A model generated the notes under the pieces. It was given only the letters and a program-made list of their open reading frames with translations. It made no database searches and had not been told where the DNA came from. The translations under genes were made by a program, and so were the position numbers. Below are positions 54,211 through 64,000 of a stretch of DNA of 64,000 nt, piece after piece (position 1 is the stretch's first letter; each line of letters begins with the position of its first letter). Source of the DNA: Hydractinia symbiolongicarpus (taxonomy: Eukaryota > Cnidaria > Hydrozoa > Anthoathecata > Hydractiniidae); assembly GCF_029227915.1 (NCBI RefSeq), contig NC_079886.1, forward strand, positions 15,600,501-15,664,500. Reading direction: 5' to 3'.

Positions 54211-54280
54211 TATGTTGTTAATTATGTTGGTACAAGTGTGTCACTTAGGACACACTTGTACCAACATAATTAACAACATA
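54211..54280. repeat. Perfect 32-bp inverted repeat with 6-nt loop
   Basis: Arm TATGTTGTTAATTATGTTGG plus TACAAGTGTGTC, loop ACTTAG, then the exact reverse complement. RNA from either strand would fold into one long hairpin. Confidence 0.85.
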
Positions 54281-54557
54281 AAAATAGACTATAAAAGGGT
54301 AACACATAAACATATAACAAAAAATAAATAAACTGCCATGGAGGCAGTAACAGTACTGTCAGAGCACCTCTTGGAATTACCAACTGATTCACACAAATAT
54401 GTGCCTTCGGTGTGTAGTTCAACTTTTCTGTTGATCCTCCCTAGTGTAAAATTCATTTAAATAATCAAGCTGAGTTATATTTTAATGCTAGGGGTCTGGT
54501 ACTTGGTTGTTTAACAAGTTGATTAATTTTCCACTAAGTTCTTGACCTGCTAAAAAT

Positions 54558-56740
54558 TCACTGTTTACAGCTCACAGACGCTTGATAAGAACAACCTTGG
54601 TTACAAATCTTACGTTTATAAAATAGAATATTAAAGCTACTTACTTCAAATTTAATGGTTGGTTTAACTGAGAATCCTAGTATGCGTTCTTCATTACAAC
54701 CAGTCACAAATTGCAATATATCAGCAAGGCACACAACTCTCCGACAACTACCAACCTCTCTAATGTATTTGAACAACAAGAAGTAGATCTTTTTCCCCCT
54801 TGAACGTGCAGTTGACCCTTCTGGTGAGAATACTGGTGACAAAGTTTGTATTAAATATTGAAGGCTCAGCTTAAAAGACGAAGAATCTCCATAAAATGTC
54901 TCTATACAGGTAATGCACAAAATATTGTCAATCCAAAAATATCAAGTCCATGTATTACCTCTTTCATACAAATGTTATATAGATGTAGAATTACTTCTGA
55001 ACAATTCATTAATCTGTTCTTGATTGAAGAGACGGTAACAATACCTCCCTGTAACAGTGAAATACCAGCCATTACACCAACATAATAGTATTCTTCTGCT
55101 AGATGCTCCTTGAGACCAAAATCAAAGTACTTCTCCTTCATAGCTCTGTTCATGATTCCTATCCACTCAAGCCTTGGACCACCATTATATTTTGCACATT
55201 CACCAATAAAATCAAATTCAAATGTGAAATTAAAGTTATTTACATACTTCAGCTCATCAAAAGAAGATTGTAAAACATTATCTCTGTCAACAGCTATCAT
55301 GTTAATTTCCCCTTTAACTTGATTTTCCAATGCATTTGTAATGAACAATGCCCTTCCCTAATGAAGGTGTTTTTGAAAAATTTAATTATTTTAAGAGGAT
55401 CAGAGATCTCTTGTTGCCTAATTTTATCAATCAGCTCTGAGTTAGATGTTAAATCTGTATTCTTCTGTTTGTTATCAATAGTGGTTACAGGGGCTGGTGA
55501 CACAATGGGAATAGCTGCAGGAGTAGACACTAAAACAGCAGGGGTGACCACTTAATAAGTTGTTGTTGTGTCAGTATATATTGCTGCTTGACGGCCTGGT
55601 TGAGGAAGGAATGATTGTCGTATCTGACTGATTGGATGTAGTGCTTACTGTGAATGACTGATACGTGGAACTTATGAGAGAATCGTCATTGTCATCATCA
55701 TTGTTATTGATTTTCTTTGATTACATAACTGCAATACTGTTTTAGTCTAAAATACAGTGTAACTTGACCCACAATTTTTTCTATGACTGCAAAGTTGAAT
55801 TCTGTTGCAGCAGAGAGTTCAGGAGTGCTGATTTTTTTTGTCGGACCTTTACAAATTCAAAATCAGTGACAGCTACCAAAGGATACATTTTCAATAATGC
55901 CTCCCGTATCCTTTTCCTAATGATAATTTCATTAACAGCAGGACATACCATATTAACACCATCTGCAATAACTGAGTATCTAAAATCTCTCGTAAAATCG
56001 CAAAATTAATTGCTTTTTCCACACCACATGTAGTCTTTCTGCACTGCTTAGCCTTCTGAACATGCCCGTTGATGAACTTTGTTGACGAGGGTGCCGATAA
56101 GCCGCATACGCCGGAAAAAGTGCGGGTGTTTTCGGGCGAGTTCGGCGTTTTAAAAAAAATTCAAGTATTTGACCGAAAAAACCCGCATAGTCCCGAACAA
56201 TGCCCGAAAAAATAAAAATTCACCATAAATGACTCTCGAAGAATTATATAAAAAAGTATAAAAATTAAAATGAACTAACTATATGGTAGCTAAGTTCTTA
56301 AAAGAACTGTTCTTTATGTTTTTTGATAAGATTTACTTGATAAATAACTTGTATATAGTATATTACCACCTTTCTCTTCAAGCGCGTTCTTCCAACTGTC
56401 GTCCGCCATGTTTATGTTACAAGGTGTTGCATTTTGGGAATGTTCCGGGCGAGTTCGGGCGTGTCCGAACACGAAGTGCGGGCGGTTTCGGCGGACAACC
56501 GTCAATTTAATTCGAAAAGTCGCCCGAACTCGCCCTTATATATGCGGGCGTTTGCGGCTTATCAGCACCCTCTTCTTTGTTGCAACATCTGTCTAGTTCG
56601 ATTGACAGTATCATTCACAATTCTTACGGAAAGTAGGTGTACTATAGCTTTATCATTTGTTCCACTCGCCAAAGTGCAACCACAAACATTTACTGGCTTC
56701 GTAAATTTGAAGCTTCACGGAGCAGTTGAGCCCTAGAGAT
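54558..56740 (-). pseudogene. HECT-type ubiquitin ligase pseudogene (G2E3-like), split by a MITE
   Basis: Minus-strand blocks in order: VNVCGCTLASGTNDKAIVHL and VNRTRQMLQQ (56.58-56.73 kb); after the inserted element, SSTGMFRRLSSAERLHVVW; RYSVIADGVNMVCPAVNEII and LLKMYPLVAVTDFEFVKVRQ (55.77-55.99 kb); a S/T/P-rich linker (VSTPAAIPIVSPAP, 55.5 kb); INMIAVDRDNVLQSSFDELK and ECAKYNGGPRLEWIGIMNRA (HECT N-lobe style, 55.1-55.3 kb); LADILQFVTGCNEERILGF (HECT C-lobe style, 54.66-54.73 kb). Frameshifts at about 56.02, 55.34 and 54.91 kb. HECT domains move ubiquitin through a conserved cysteine near the C-terminus; here the last block is degraded. G2E3-like copies are numerous in cnidarians and some are TE-associated. 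Confidence 0.6.
56085..56574. mobile_element. hAT-like MITE inside the HECT pseudogene
   Basis: Terminal repeats GAGGGTGCCGATAAGCCGCA (left) and GAGGGTGCTGATAAGCCGCA (right, reverse complement). CTTTGTTG occurs just outside both ends (56077-56084, 56575-56582), an 8-bp duplication as in hAT elements. The interior has GGGCGAGTTCGG repeats and a possible minus-strand start MADDSWKNALEEKGGN. The HECT-gene frame is continuous across the removed element and one duplication copy. Confidence 0.75.
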
Positions 56741-57984
56741 GTTATCGTTCATAGTACTTAATTTTTATATAGTCGAACCTAAAAAAATAAATTGTGAGAT
56801 GTGAGATATGTGTAGCTAGCTAGAGTCATGTGCATATGCAATTTACTTAGTACGATGAAAACAGCAGTATATGCAGAACAGAGTAATATTTAGGTGCAAA
56901 ACATCACAAAACCCGCCTCCCTCAAAAGCAAAAAAACCCACAGAAGTGAACATGTTTGTTTTCAAGAACCTTCTGGCGCCTAGATTGCCGCGCCAAATAC
57001 TTCATATTTTCAACTCATCAGTCTATAAAGCGCCAATCTGTGTTTATTGACCGCGCTCGTCCCCAGGAAAATTGATTAAACATAAAAAAAAGTTAAACCA
57101 AAAATTTACAGATTGAACATACATTTTCAGGACTACACAAAAATTTCGAGTTTGAACATAATATTAAGCATTAAACGTACAATTATATCATTAAATATGT
57201 ATTGAATGATTGAACTTAATACGAATTATTGCATTGAATGAATATTAAGGGATTGAATATATTTACATATTATTTATTAAATTAATTACATTACGCAATG
57301 CATTGAATAAATCTACATACGGGCAGGCATAGCGGAGTGTTCTCAGTCATAAAGATGCTATTTTAAAATTTTTGTTCTTTTTGTTATATTATTATGCAAC
57401 CCCCGTAGAAAAACTGCTACCAAAACGTTGACCCCCTTGCACAGATTGAAAAGCACACATGTAGGCTTAAATTTGACTACACTTCAACTTAGTGGTTTAA
57501 GGCGTTTTTTTACATAAAAAGAGTGAACAGCGAAAAAAAAGGAAACGGAAAAAAGAAAACACCAAGTACAGCATCGTTATTTCCAGCAAGTTGTAGTGAA
57601 ATAATGTTGCAACTTTAATCTGCTGCCTCTTAATCACATTATCATCTTTTTTTAACGTGTGAATATAGCTTTCACACAAAAATTTAGGGTGGAGAAATTA
57701 GGCAGTGGTTAATCTAAAGTGACAACAGTTAGCTCAACCCTTAGACATTTCTCATATTATTTAACTTATCACTAAAGACAACAAATAGATCAATTTACTT
57801 AGAACACACTTGCCATCATGTAATATAAACTAACCTATTATTCTTTATGATAGTGTGTTTGACCAATGATTTAGAAAAACCGCCGTGAGAAAAAATTATT
57901 TGTTGTCAGTCATCTATTAAAAAAGCATTGCCGGAATACACGTCTTAGCCAATAAGAAGATAATATCCGTGTGATTTGTTCTCG
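56741..57984. other. Non-coding gap
   Basis: AT-rich. 57.08-57.26 kb holds recurring TTGAA/ATTGAATGA words, a decayed simple repeat. No gene supported. Confidence 0.35.
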
Positions 57985-57992
57985 TATATAAA
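57985..57992 (+). promoter_or_regulatory. TATA box of ankyrin gene
   Basis: TATATAAA, about 117 bp before the ATG, with a likely start of transcription near 58015. Flanking sequence is less AT-rich. Confidence 0.5.
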
Positions 57993-58108
57993 CAAACGGA
58001 TAAGCCGCACACGCTTTAGTATTAAAAAGTCATTAGGAGAAACAGAAGGAAAAAGAGGAACGAGACGAAAGAAACAAGATTATTACAAGATTTAATAAAC
58101 ATTTGGTC

Positions 58109-58771
58109 ATGGTGCGAGCAGAAAGAGAGACGATAAACAAGGTTTTTTTACAAACTTTATTTCAAAACGATCGTGTATTACTTAAAACTGTGCTTGAGGG
58201 TACGACCCGTACAAAGTCATCCTGTCTGAAGCAAATACTAACGTCCAAAGATAATCTAAACGGTTTCACTCCGCTGCAATATGCATGTTTGAAGGGACAG
58301 GCTGTCACGGCTTCCATGTTAATTGATACGGGAAGTACTGAAATCAATGATACAGGTAAATATGGCTGGACGTCTTTGCACGCAGCCGTATACAGTGGAG
58401 ACTTTCGTACTGTACAAGTTTTACTGCAGTCATGCGCAGATTGCTTTGCGAAGGACGAGAATGGGAATTTGCCTATCGATTATGCTCGTGATGCCGAAAC
58501 ACGAAAAGTTCTTAACAAAGCTATGAAACGAAAAAATCTAGAACGTTTTAACGAGTTACAAGACGATCTCGAAAATCAATCGAAAACAAATCGAGCCAAT
58601 CGAAGAAGTCAATCATGCTTTCCGAATATCTCACTTCAAACGTTGCACGAACTAAAATCATCACTTTCTTCAGAAGAAGAAATAACTTCAAGTGTCCAAC
58701 AAGAAAAATTGAGAAAAGTTTTAAAGAAATGGAAAACGTATACAGATTTATCGTTGCAGTCTATTTCATAG
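58109..58771 (+). CDS. Ankyrin-repeat protein, single exon
   Basis: 220 codons from ATG (MVRAERETINKVFLQTLFQN); in-frame codons upstream are not ATG. Residues ~50-83 (NLNGFTPLQYACLKGQAVTA...), ~84-117 (KYGWTSLHAAVYSGDFRTVQ...) and ~118-142 (NGNLPIDYARDAETRKVL) are ankyrin repeats. The C-terminal third is basic and helical, with a serine-rich segment (SSLSSEEEITSSVQQEKLRK). The G-x-L-P-x-D third repeat resembles small vertebrate ankyrin proteins of the PPP1R27/MYPT type, but no RVxF phosphatase-binding motif is visible, so the role is open; a protein-interaction adaptor is likely. A TATA box lies upstream and no intron is needed. Confidence 0.7.
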   Translation: MVRAERETINKVFLQTLFQNDRVLLKTVLEGTTRTKSSCLKQILTSKDNLNGFTPLQYACLKGQAVTASMLIDTGSTEINDTGKYGWTSLHAAVYSGDFRTVQVLLQSCADCFAKDENGNLPIDYARDAETRKVLNKAMKRKNLERFNELQDDLENQSKTNRANRRSQSCFPNISLQTLHELKSSLSSEEEITSSVQQEKLRKVLKKWKTYTDLSLQSIS

Positions 58772-58830
58772 GAATTTTATACGTAATATATCATATATAC
58801 AAGCCTTTTTTTCGCTGGCACAAAGTTTAA
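58729..58830 (+). CDS. Small transmembrane ORF overlapping ankyrin gene end
   Basis: 33 codons in another frame than the ankyrin CDS, overlapping its last 43 bases: MENVYRFIVAVYFIGILYVI then a Y/F/W-rich basic tail ending HKV. Residues 6-24 would form one membrane helix. The frame is open further upstream to 58615. It could be a real small protein, or an alternative C-terminus made by frameshift or indel; weak evidence. Confidence 0.25.
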   Translation: MENVYRFIVAVYFIGILYVIYHIYKPFFRWHKV

Positions 58831-60707
58831 AGCCAGCCTTTAGAGGATTTATTTTTAAATATTTACGGTATCTCTTGTAGAAAAAAAACACCCTACACGT
58901 CCTCTTTTACGCCATGTTGGAAATATATAAGGCCAAATGTTTTTATCATGATAGGTTAACATTAATTTTTTCGGTGCGGTAAAAAAGTATTAGCGATGTT
59001 CTGAAACCGGGAGTGTCATTTATATTTGTCCCCTCTCATAAACAAAGTGTTTAAATTTTGACAAGTTAAAAAATTAATTTATTGATATAGATATATATGT
59101 ACAGAACATATAAGTTTATGAACGGTGTATATATCTGCTATGTATTTTTATATGTATATATGTATGTTTATACTTTGTACATAAAAGAATTTGTTTAAGA
59201 AATATCAAGAAACAGTAAATAATTGTTTGCAGTCAGATTAATTTCACTGAGTAAAGTACACAAACAAGATTGTTATGAATTGTGTAAAGTGATTTAGTCC
59301 CAACCCTTATTTAAAACTGTTTGCATTGTTGATAAAGGCTTGCGCATGTAGCATTACATATCGCATATTGTTATTATAGCTTTGTGTACTTAGCATTTAA
59401 TTTTGAAACCATGATTGTTTTAATTGTGCAAGACGATGAAGATAACTGACTTTACACAAACATCAGGTGTAAAAATCCCGTGAAATAAAAATACGATTGA
59501 TATATATTTGGATTTGACTACGCAAATATTTCTCAATGCGTAACCAAACCACACAAAGGTTGTTTCAGGTTCAAATCCTCACTCCGGCAGACTTCAAATG
59601 TAGTATTGTCAGCCCAGTCGAACGCACTATTTTTAATTGGCTTATATGACCGTAAGCAATTTAAAGAAATGCTATAGATTTCTCCAGCGGTTAATGTAAC
59701 TTTGTCAACATCACAGGCAAAGAATAGCTAGCCGTAAGAATTGGATACTCCAAGGACATGCAAATTTCTGAAACGTGATTCTCCAACCTCTGATGCCGAT
59801 GAAAAAGTCAGATTATATTTTTAATAATTGAAGGCCAATTAATGCCCAACAGTATCAGCAAGTTAAACCGCTTGTTAAGTATTTTATTCGTATGATGAAA
59901 AAAGAAGGGAGTTGAGTCATGACATGACGTATCTTACGCCATCACTGGATGGGTTCTGTAAGAAGGTAAAAATAGCAGATGACCGGTTGTTGATTTGTTT
60001 TGATATCGTTTGTAGCGGTGTTTCTCTTCAAATTTAGTTTTGATGTGGTTTAAAAACTTGTCTTGAAAAACGTCCAGATGAATTTGTTTGCCAAGACTCA
60101 TCAACAAGAGCTACATCTTTTGTGCAATCTTACACGAGATTGCATGTTTTTTTACAAACGAGTACACTAAGCTTGTTTTTCTTTAGCAGATATTACTTTA
60201 AGAACTTTCACAAAAGTCTATTTGTCCAGTCTCTGTCCATTCTTCTAGTAATACATCTCGTCAAGTACATGCATCTTTCATAATATATCATGTATAATTA
60301 CTTGATGAAACATATACCAGCTATTATTAGAAAAACAATTTTTATAAGCAAAATCCAATAACTAACGTGAGGGCGCCGTGAACAATATGCTGTGGCTTCA
60401 CCGTATTGCCTTGTGGTATTTTTAACAGAAGTGTGGCAAAGTGGATAAACATACGATTGCATCAAATTAACAGGATGCAAAAGAAAGCGGTTGAAAAATC
60501 TCATGTAAGGAAGGAAGACATGTTTACTAAAGATATTAGTTGAAATCAAAGTTTATTTTTTGGAAAAAAGTCATTGTCCGTACAAGGATGTATTAGCCTA
60601 GCACGTCTCCTCACTAATTAAACTAGTGATCATTACAAATAAAATCCATGTTTTTTTATAAATTGAATATTACACAGACATAAATTAACAAATAAAATTG
60701 ATAAATG
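58831..60707. other. Non-coding region with a possible SINE scrap
   Basis: AT-rich. A tRNA-type B box GGTTCAAATCC at 59568-59578 may be the remains of a tRNA-derived SINE. No gene supported. Confidence 0.3.
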
Positions 60708-60930
60708 AGTACGGTAGCTCAGTCAATAGTGCATTCAACTCATACCAAAGAGGTCGTGGGTTTGATTCACACGTAAGAATATTTTCTAGTTGGGCAGAAA
60801 TTGCAAAGGTGTGATCTCAAATGGGAGCTTTTAACACTCCGAACCGCCTATGTGGTCCCTCTTGGAAACAATTGACAGGGCCTATCACTCGAAATTAATG
60901 ACCCACATGGCAAAATGAAATATAAATCAC
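60708..60930 (+). mobile_element. tRNA-derived SINE
   Basis: The head (60708-60775) is tRNA-like: TAGCTCAGTCAATAG as A box and GGGTTTGATTC as B box, with the spacing of a tRNA gene but without a proper acceptor stem. An unrelated body follows (GCAGAAATTGCAAAGGTGTG...). The 3' end is approximate. Confidence 0.6.
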
Positions 60931-61234
60931 TACATAAATCAACAGGCCAAAATATTTCAGTCATGGCCCAGATCAGCCAAAGCGATTCATCCCCTCCATT
61001 TTCGCAATAGGTCAAGTTGAAATAATTCCATAGCTGGCTGTGTGTACCTTAAGGGAATTAATTATGGCAAGAACTAATTTTCGTGAGAAACTTCAGGGGC
61101 GGATCCAGGATTTAGGGAGGATCATGATTATGATAATCATTACAATCATTATCATCAGCATCATCAACGATTCCTCGGTCCTTTTCGATACACATATTGA
61201 ATCGGAAAGAAACCAGGATTGAAGTCTATGGCAC

Positions 61235-61550
61235 TCCAAAATCACATTAATACAGTTATCCTAATATAACTTGTGCTTTCTTAAGATAACTTGTGCTTCC
61301 TTAAGATAACTTGTGCTTTCTTAAGATAACTTGTGCTTCCTTAAGATAACTTGTGCTTTCTTAAGATAACTTGTGCTTTCTTAAGATAACTTGTGCTTTC
61401 TTAAGATAACTTGTGCTTCCTTAAGATAACTTGTGCTTTCTTAAGATAACTTGTGCTTCCTTAAGATAACTTGTGCTTTCTTAAGATAACTTGTGCTTTC
61501 TTAAGATAACTTGTGCTTTCTTAAGATAACTCTATTAATGTGATTTTGGA
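61235..61550. mobile_element. TIR-flanked minisatellite element
   Basis: Inverted repeats of 26 bp (TCCAAAATCACATTAATA then CAGTTATC on the left; 25 of 26 match on the right) enclose about 13 copies of a 20-bp unit. No coding capacity. Target duplication not obvious. Confidence 0.75.
61267..61530 (+). repeat. 20-bp minisatellite, 13 copies
   Basis: Unit TTAAGATAACTTGTGCTTTC. The only variation is T or C at one site, in the order T C T C T T T C T C T T T. Confidence 0.9.
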
Positions 61551-62288
61551 ATAGCTAAGGTGTTAATTATTAAGGTGAACGTTTCGTTTTAAATTTTGAA
61601 AAGGATTAGCTAACTATCTAGTGTCTAAGTACGTAGCTATCTGACAAGACTTTGTGGTCAGTATCAATCAGACAATTTTTGGTTAGAATAAATCTGACAA
61701 AGCTAAACAGTCAGAATCAATCCGCCAACCAGAATGTAACATTCACTATATACATCATGGACAACAAAAATGGAGAAGACTGGCTTACCTACGAACAGTT
61801 AGCTTTAGCTATATACGATACAAAAATAAACAGACAAAAAAAAACTTGTTAATACTTCAGAAAATACAGAAAGCGGGAAAAAGTAAGGAAATTTGATATA
61901 CTCACTTTGCTCTATTCTGGTCCGGTAGAGGAAAGTCGGCTCAGCTAGCGTTTCGTGGCCACTTTGCCCAAGAAATAATCGATAAAGCTACAGTTGTGTA
62001 TAGTGTCGAAAGCGTGCCCATGTATTAAACCGTGAAAGTTGTAAAGAAAAAAGATATGCCGACTATTTTAATCATATGAGAACTCTGGGCGCAGATGATA
62101 GAGTTGGTCTTGCTGCAAGAGTTGGCAATTGTTTATAGCCAAGTACCTGCATTTTGATACTCACAATTAACTTGAAATGCATGACTTAGTTTATGTCTGC
62201 CAGTTAAAAATACACTATAGAAACTTTCAGCAGTGCAGTTTTTCTACTTTTTTGGAGTTAGTTTACGTTAATTCTAAGCTTTTGATGA

Positions 62289-62621
62289 ATGCTGGTCCTA
62301 GCCCGTTAATTGGCAGGGCAGCATGTTAAAAGATGGTCCACTGTGGGTTGGTGGGTGGGTTCAATCCTCGTCGAGTCATACCAGAGACTGCAAAGAGTGA
62401 ATCAATTCTTCCTGCTTTAGCGTTCATCTTGAGAAGAATAGGATTGTTATTTAAAAGGATTGTTATTTAAGGTGATTGTCTAATTAAGCTTTAAATGCGC
62501 TAGAACCCCCTTTGCAGCACCCTCAGTGATAGCAGTAACTAAGCAGTAACTAAGCAGTAACTAAGTAGTAAGTAAGTAGCAGCAGTAAGTAAGTAGTAAC
62601 TAAAAAGGCTATCCTGGGCAA
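62289..62621 (+). mobile_element. Second tRNA-derived SINE
   Basis: A-box-like TAGCCCGTTAATTGGCAG and B-box-like GGGTTCAATCC (62366 region) with extra bases between, then a body with GTAACTAAGCAGTAACTAAG subrepeats, ending in an AAT microsatellite that probably grew from the SINE tail. Confidence 0.5.

Positions 62622-62702
<81 letters not shown>
62622..62702 (+). repeat. (AAT)n microsatellite, ~27 units
   Basis: Uninterrupted AAT repeats of about 81 bp at the tail of the SINE. Confidence 0.95.
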
Positions 62703-63216
62703 CACCACCTTAGCAAGGTGCGCCGATGTCACTTTTTTTTAAAAAAAATTTTTACCGTGATGTCTAATACTTTTGGGATAGTCACCCTTAATTTGGCCGA
62801 AATATGCACAAGAGAAACTCAATGAGATATGGCTTTATAATCGATAAAAAGATAAAAAAAGTATCCAGAAGTTTATAGCCACAACAACTAATAAAAAAAA
62901 GAAACATAACCGTTACAGAGCCGACATCTATTTGATCATATGTTTTTGGTGACAAAAATCTTTAACGTTATGATGGACAACGAGATAACAGTAGGCTAAG
63001 AAAACTGGTAGGGCGTTTCCAAAACATTTTATTTTTCAAAAATTTTGTAGGTATGCGTTTCTTTCCCTTCACTTGAAGAGTCCTTTCCAAGTTAGCTGTC
63101 ACACTAAAGTTTGGTATCAATAACTGTTTTGTACATTATAAACGCTTACACAAGAGATTGTAGGATTTGGAAACTGTCACCTTTGTTGCAATAATAAATA
63201 TGATTTTCTACTGTTG

Positions 63217-63345
63217 TCACATTCGTTGATTTACATTACGCAGAGCTAAATATCCTTGCACGACATCAGGTGGAAGACGTTTGATTTGTTTGTACTCCTC
63301 CGCAGATGCATAATACAAACCAGTCTCAGGGTCTGTGTATTTAGC
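63217..63345 (-). CDS. INO80C: INO80C-like protein, last exon (partial gene)
   Basis: Minus strand, 42 codons plus stop after a splice acceptor (TTTCTAG, plus-strand CTAGAAA at 63346). Reads AKYTDPETGLYYASAEEYKQ then IKRLPPDVVQGYLALRN and NVNQRM. The A-[KN]-Y-T-D-P start and the R-R-L-P-x-D-V-V-x-G-Y-L-A-L-R end match the YL1 C-terminal domain of INO80 complex subunit C, a chromatin-remodelling subunit in the nucleus. Upstream exons should lie further right, at or beyond the window edge. A short candidate exon at 63515-63535 is not convincing. Confidence 0.7.
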   Translation of the reverse strand, partial: AKYTDPETGLYYASAEEYKQIKRLPPDVVQGYLALRNVNQRM

Positions 63346-64000
63346 CTAGAAATAAAGATTAACTTTTAAATGTCAATAGATTCATACATAAATCGATATC
63401 TGTCATGGTTACATATAGGCGTAATAAGACAATGTTCTAAGACTTACAAACCTGACGTCAACGCATAATTACTTTGCATAATGTTTAACAGCAGTTCCTC
63501 CTACAAAGACGTGTACTTACGGTGGTCCACAAGGAAAAGACTGAAAAAAACCCAAAATATTTTCTCTTCTTTTAAACGCGGAAAATATAGAAGAATCCGA
63601 TTTTGAGAGCAAAAGCCCATGTAGGATAGGTTCTCCTATTAGTTTCAAAATTATCAGGTCCTCAGACGCAGGTCCTTTCTAAGCATAGTATTTTTCATAA
63701 AATCAGTATTTTTGACGGATTATTAATATTTTAGCCTTTTATCGGGACAAGACGAATAGAAGCAGCAAAGTGAAAACTCGTACAGTGTTTTCTCCCATCC
63801 CTAAACCTGGGTTAACAGCAATCACAAACTGTCAAATTGTAAACAGTATTTATCAAACATATTTGTTGGAATTCAGAAAACCTCAGTTGAACCTACAACA
63901 TTTTGAAGAACTGGAGTTTATTTGTTCAGAATTTTTTCCGCGATCTTTCTGTGAAATTTGTGACGCTTAATTCGAAAGTGCTCCAAGGGTTATATAGCAT
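63346..64000. other. Presumed intron/5' region of INO80C-like gene
   Basis: No confident upstream exon. Plus-strand ACTTAC at about 63443 and 63516 are possible minus-strand donors (GTAAGT) but the coding sequence before them does not resemble the family. Confidence 0.3.

Noticed and set aside
60298-60549. 83-codon minus-strand frame with a membrane segment
   Set aside because: No recognised features; chance frame in AT-rich DNA.
60708-60775. Functional tRNA gene
   Set aside because: A and B boxes are present, but the acceptor and anticodon stems do not pair well and a SINE body follows.
61267-61530. CRISPR-like array
   Set aside because: Units are contiguous 20-bp tandem repeats with no unique spacers, in a eukaryotic genome.
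62550-62732. Minus-strand poly-isoleucine frame
   Set aside because: It is only the AAT microsatellite read on the other strand.
63515-63535. 20-nt microexon of the INO80C-like gene
   Set aside because: It has AG and GT at its edges but the encoded residues do not resemble the family just before A-K-Y-T-D-P.

Overview
This is AT-rich eukaryotic DNA from an animal. The spliceosomal genes (an RBM33-like RNA-binding protein and an INO80C-like last exon), the MFSD6-like transporter and the mix of Polinton/Maverick, BEL/Pao, LINE, Helitron and TIR elements point to a metazoan. The style of the Polinton accessory ORFs suggests a cnidarian, probably a hydrozoan, but that is inference. There are no bacterial operons.

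Layout. 1-8.9 kb: two decayed Polinton copies lie head to head (minus strand 1-1.37 kb; plus strand 2.39-7.26 kb). A short DIRS-like retroelement scrap sits between them, and minus-strand Polinton remnants follow at 7.86-8.86 kb. 8.88-9.82 kb: a TIR element with long G runs in its ends. 10.1-22 kb: a second Polinton region whose integrase gene is cut by a young BEL/Pao retrotransposon (11508-17312) with identical 158-bp LTRs and a 5-bp target duplication. Small Polinton ORFs on both strands follow. 22.1-22.8 kb: an unrecognised ORF running into a tiny MITE.

24.5-34.5 kb: a complete 15-exon plus-strand gene (847 codons) with a P/G/R-rich start, an acidic segment, a Q-rich middle, an RS domain and a C-terminal RRM, best matched to RBM33. 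All splice phases join. Its introns carry two TIR elements and an antisense LINE fragment. 34.5-40 kb: mostly non-coding, with one minisatellite and a 42-bp perfect palindrome. 40.03-41.76 kb: an intronless MFSD6-like transporter.

42.03-48.0 kb: eight head-to-tail non-autonomous Helitrons, several with the 3' CTAG joined directly to the next 5' TC. The array holds ten exact copies of the palindrome TGCTGACGTCAGCA (the CRE-type Maf recognition element) and about thirty TGACGTCA cores. 49.6-57 kb: repeats, a decayed DDE transposase/integrase-like gene, a deletion-derivative Harbinger element, a 32-bp perfect hairpin, and a HECT-type ubiquitin ligase pseudogene interrupted by a hAT-like MITE. 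58.1-58.8 kb: a single-exon ankyrin gene with a TATA box and an overlapping small transmembrane ORF. 60.7-62.7 kb: tRNA-derived SINEs and a TIR-flanked 20-bp minisatellite. 63.2-63.35 kb: the last exon of an INO80C-like gene on the minus strand, continuing past the right edge.

The supported host genes (RBM33-like, MFSD6-like, ankyrin, INO80C-like) show no functional linkage. Most of the rest is transposable-element DNA, much of it nested.
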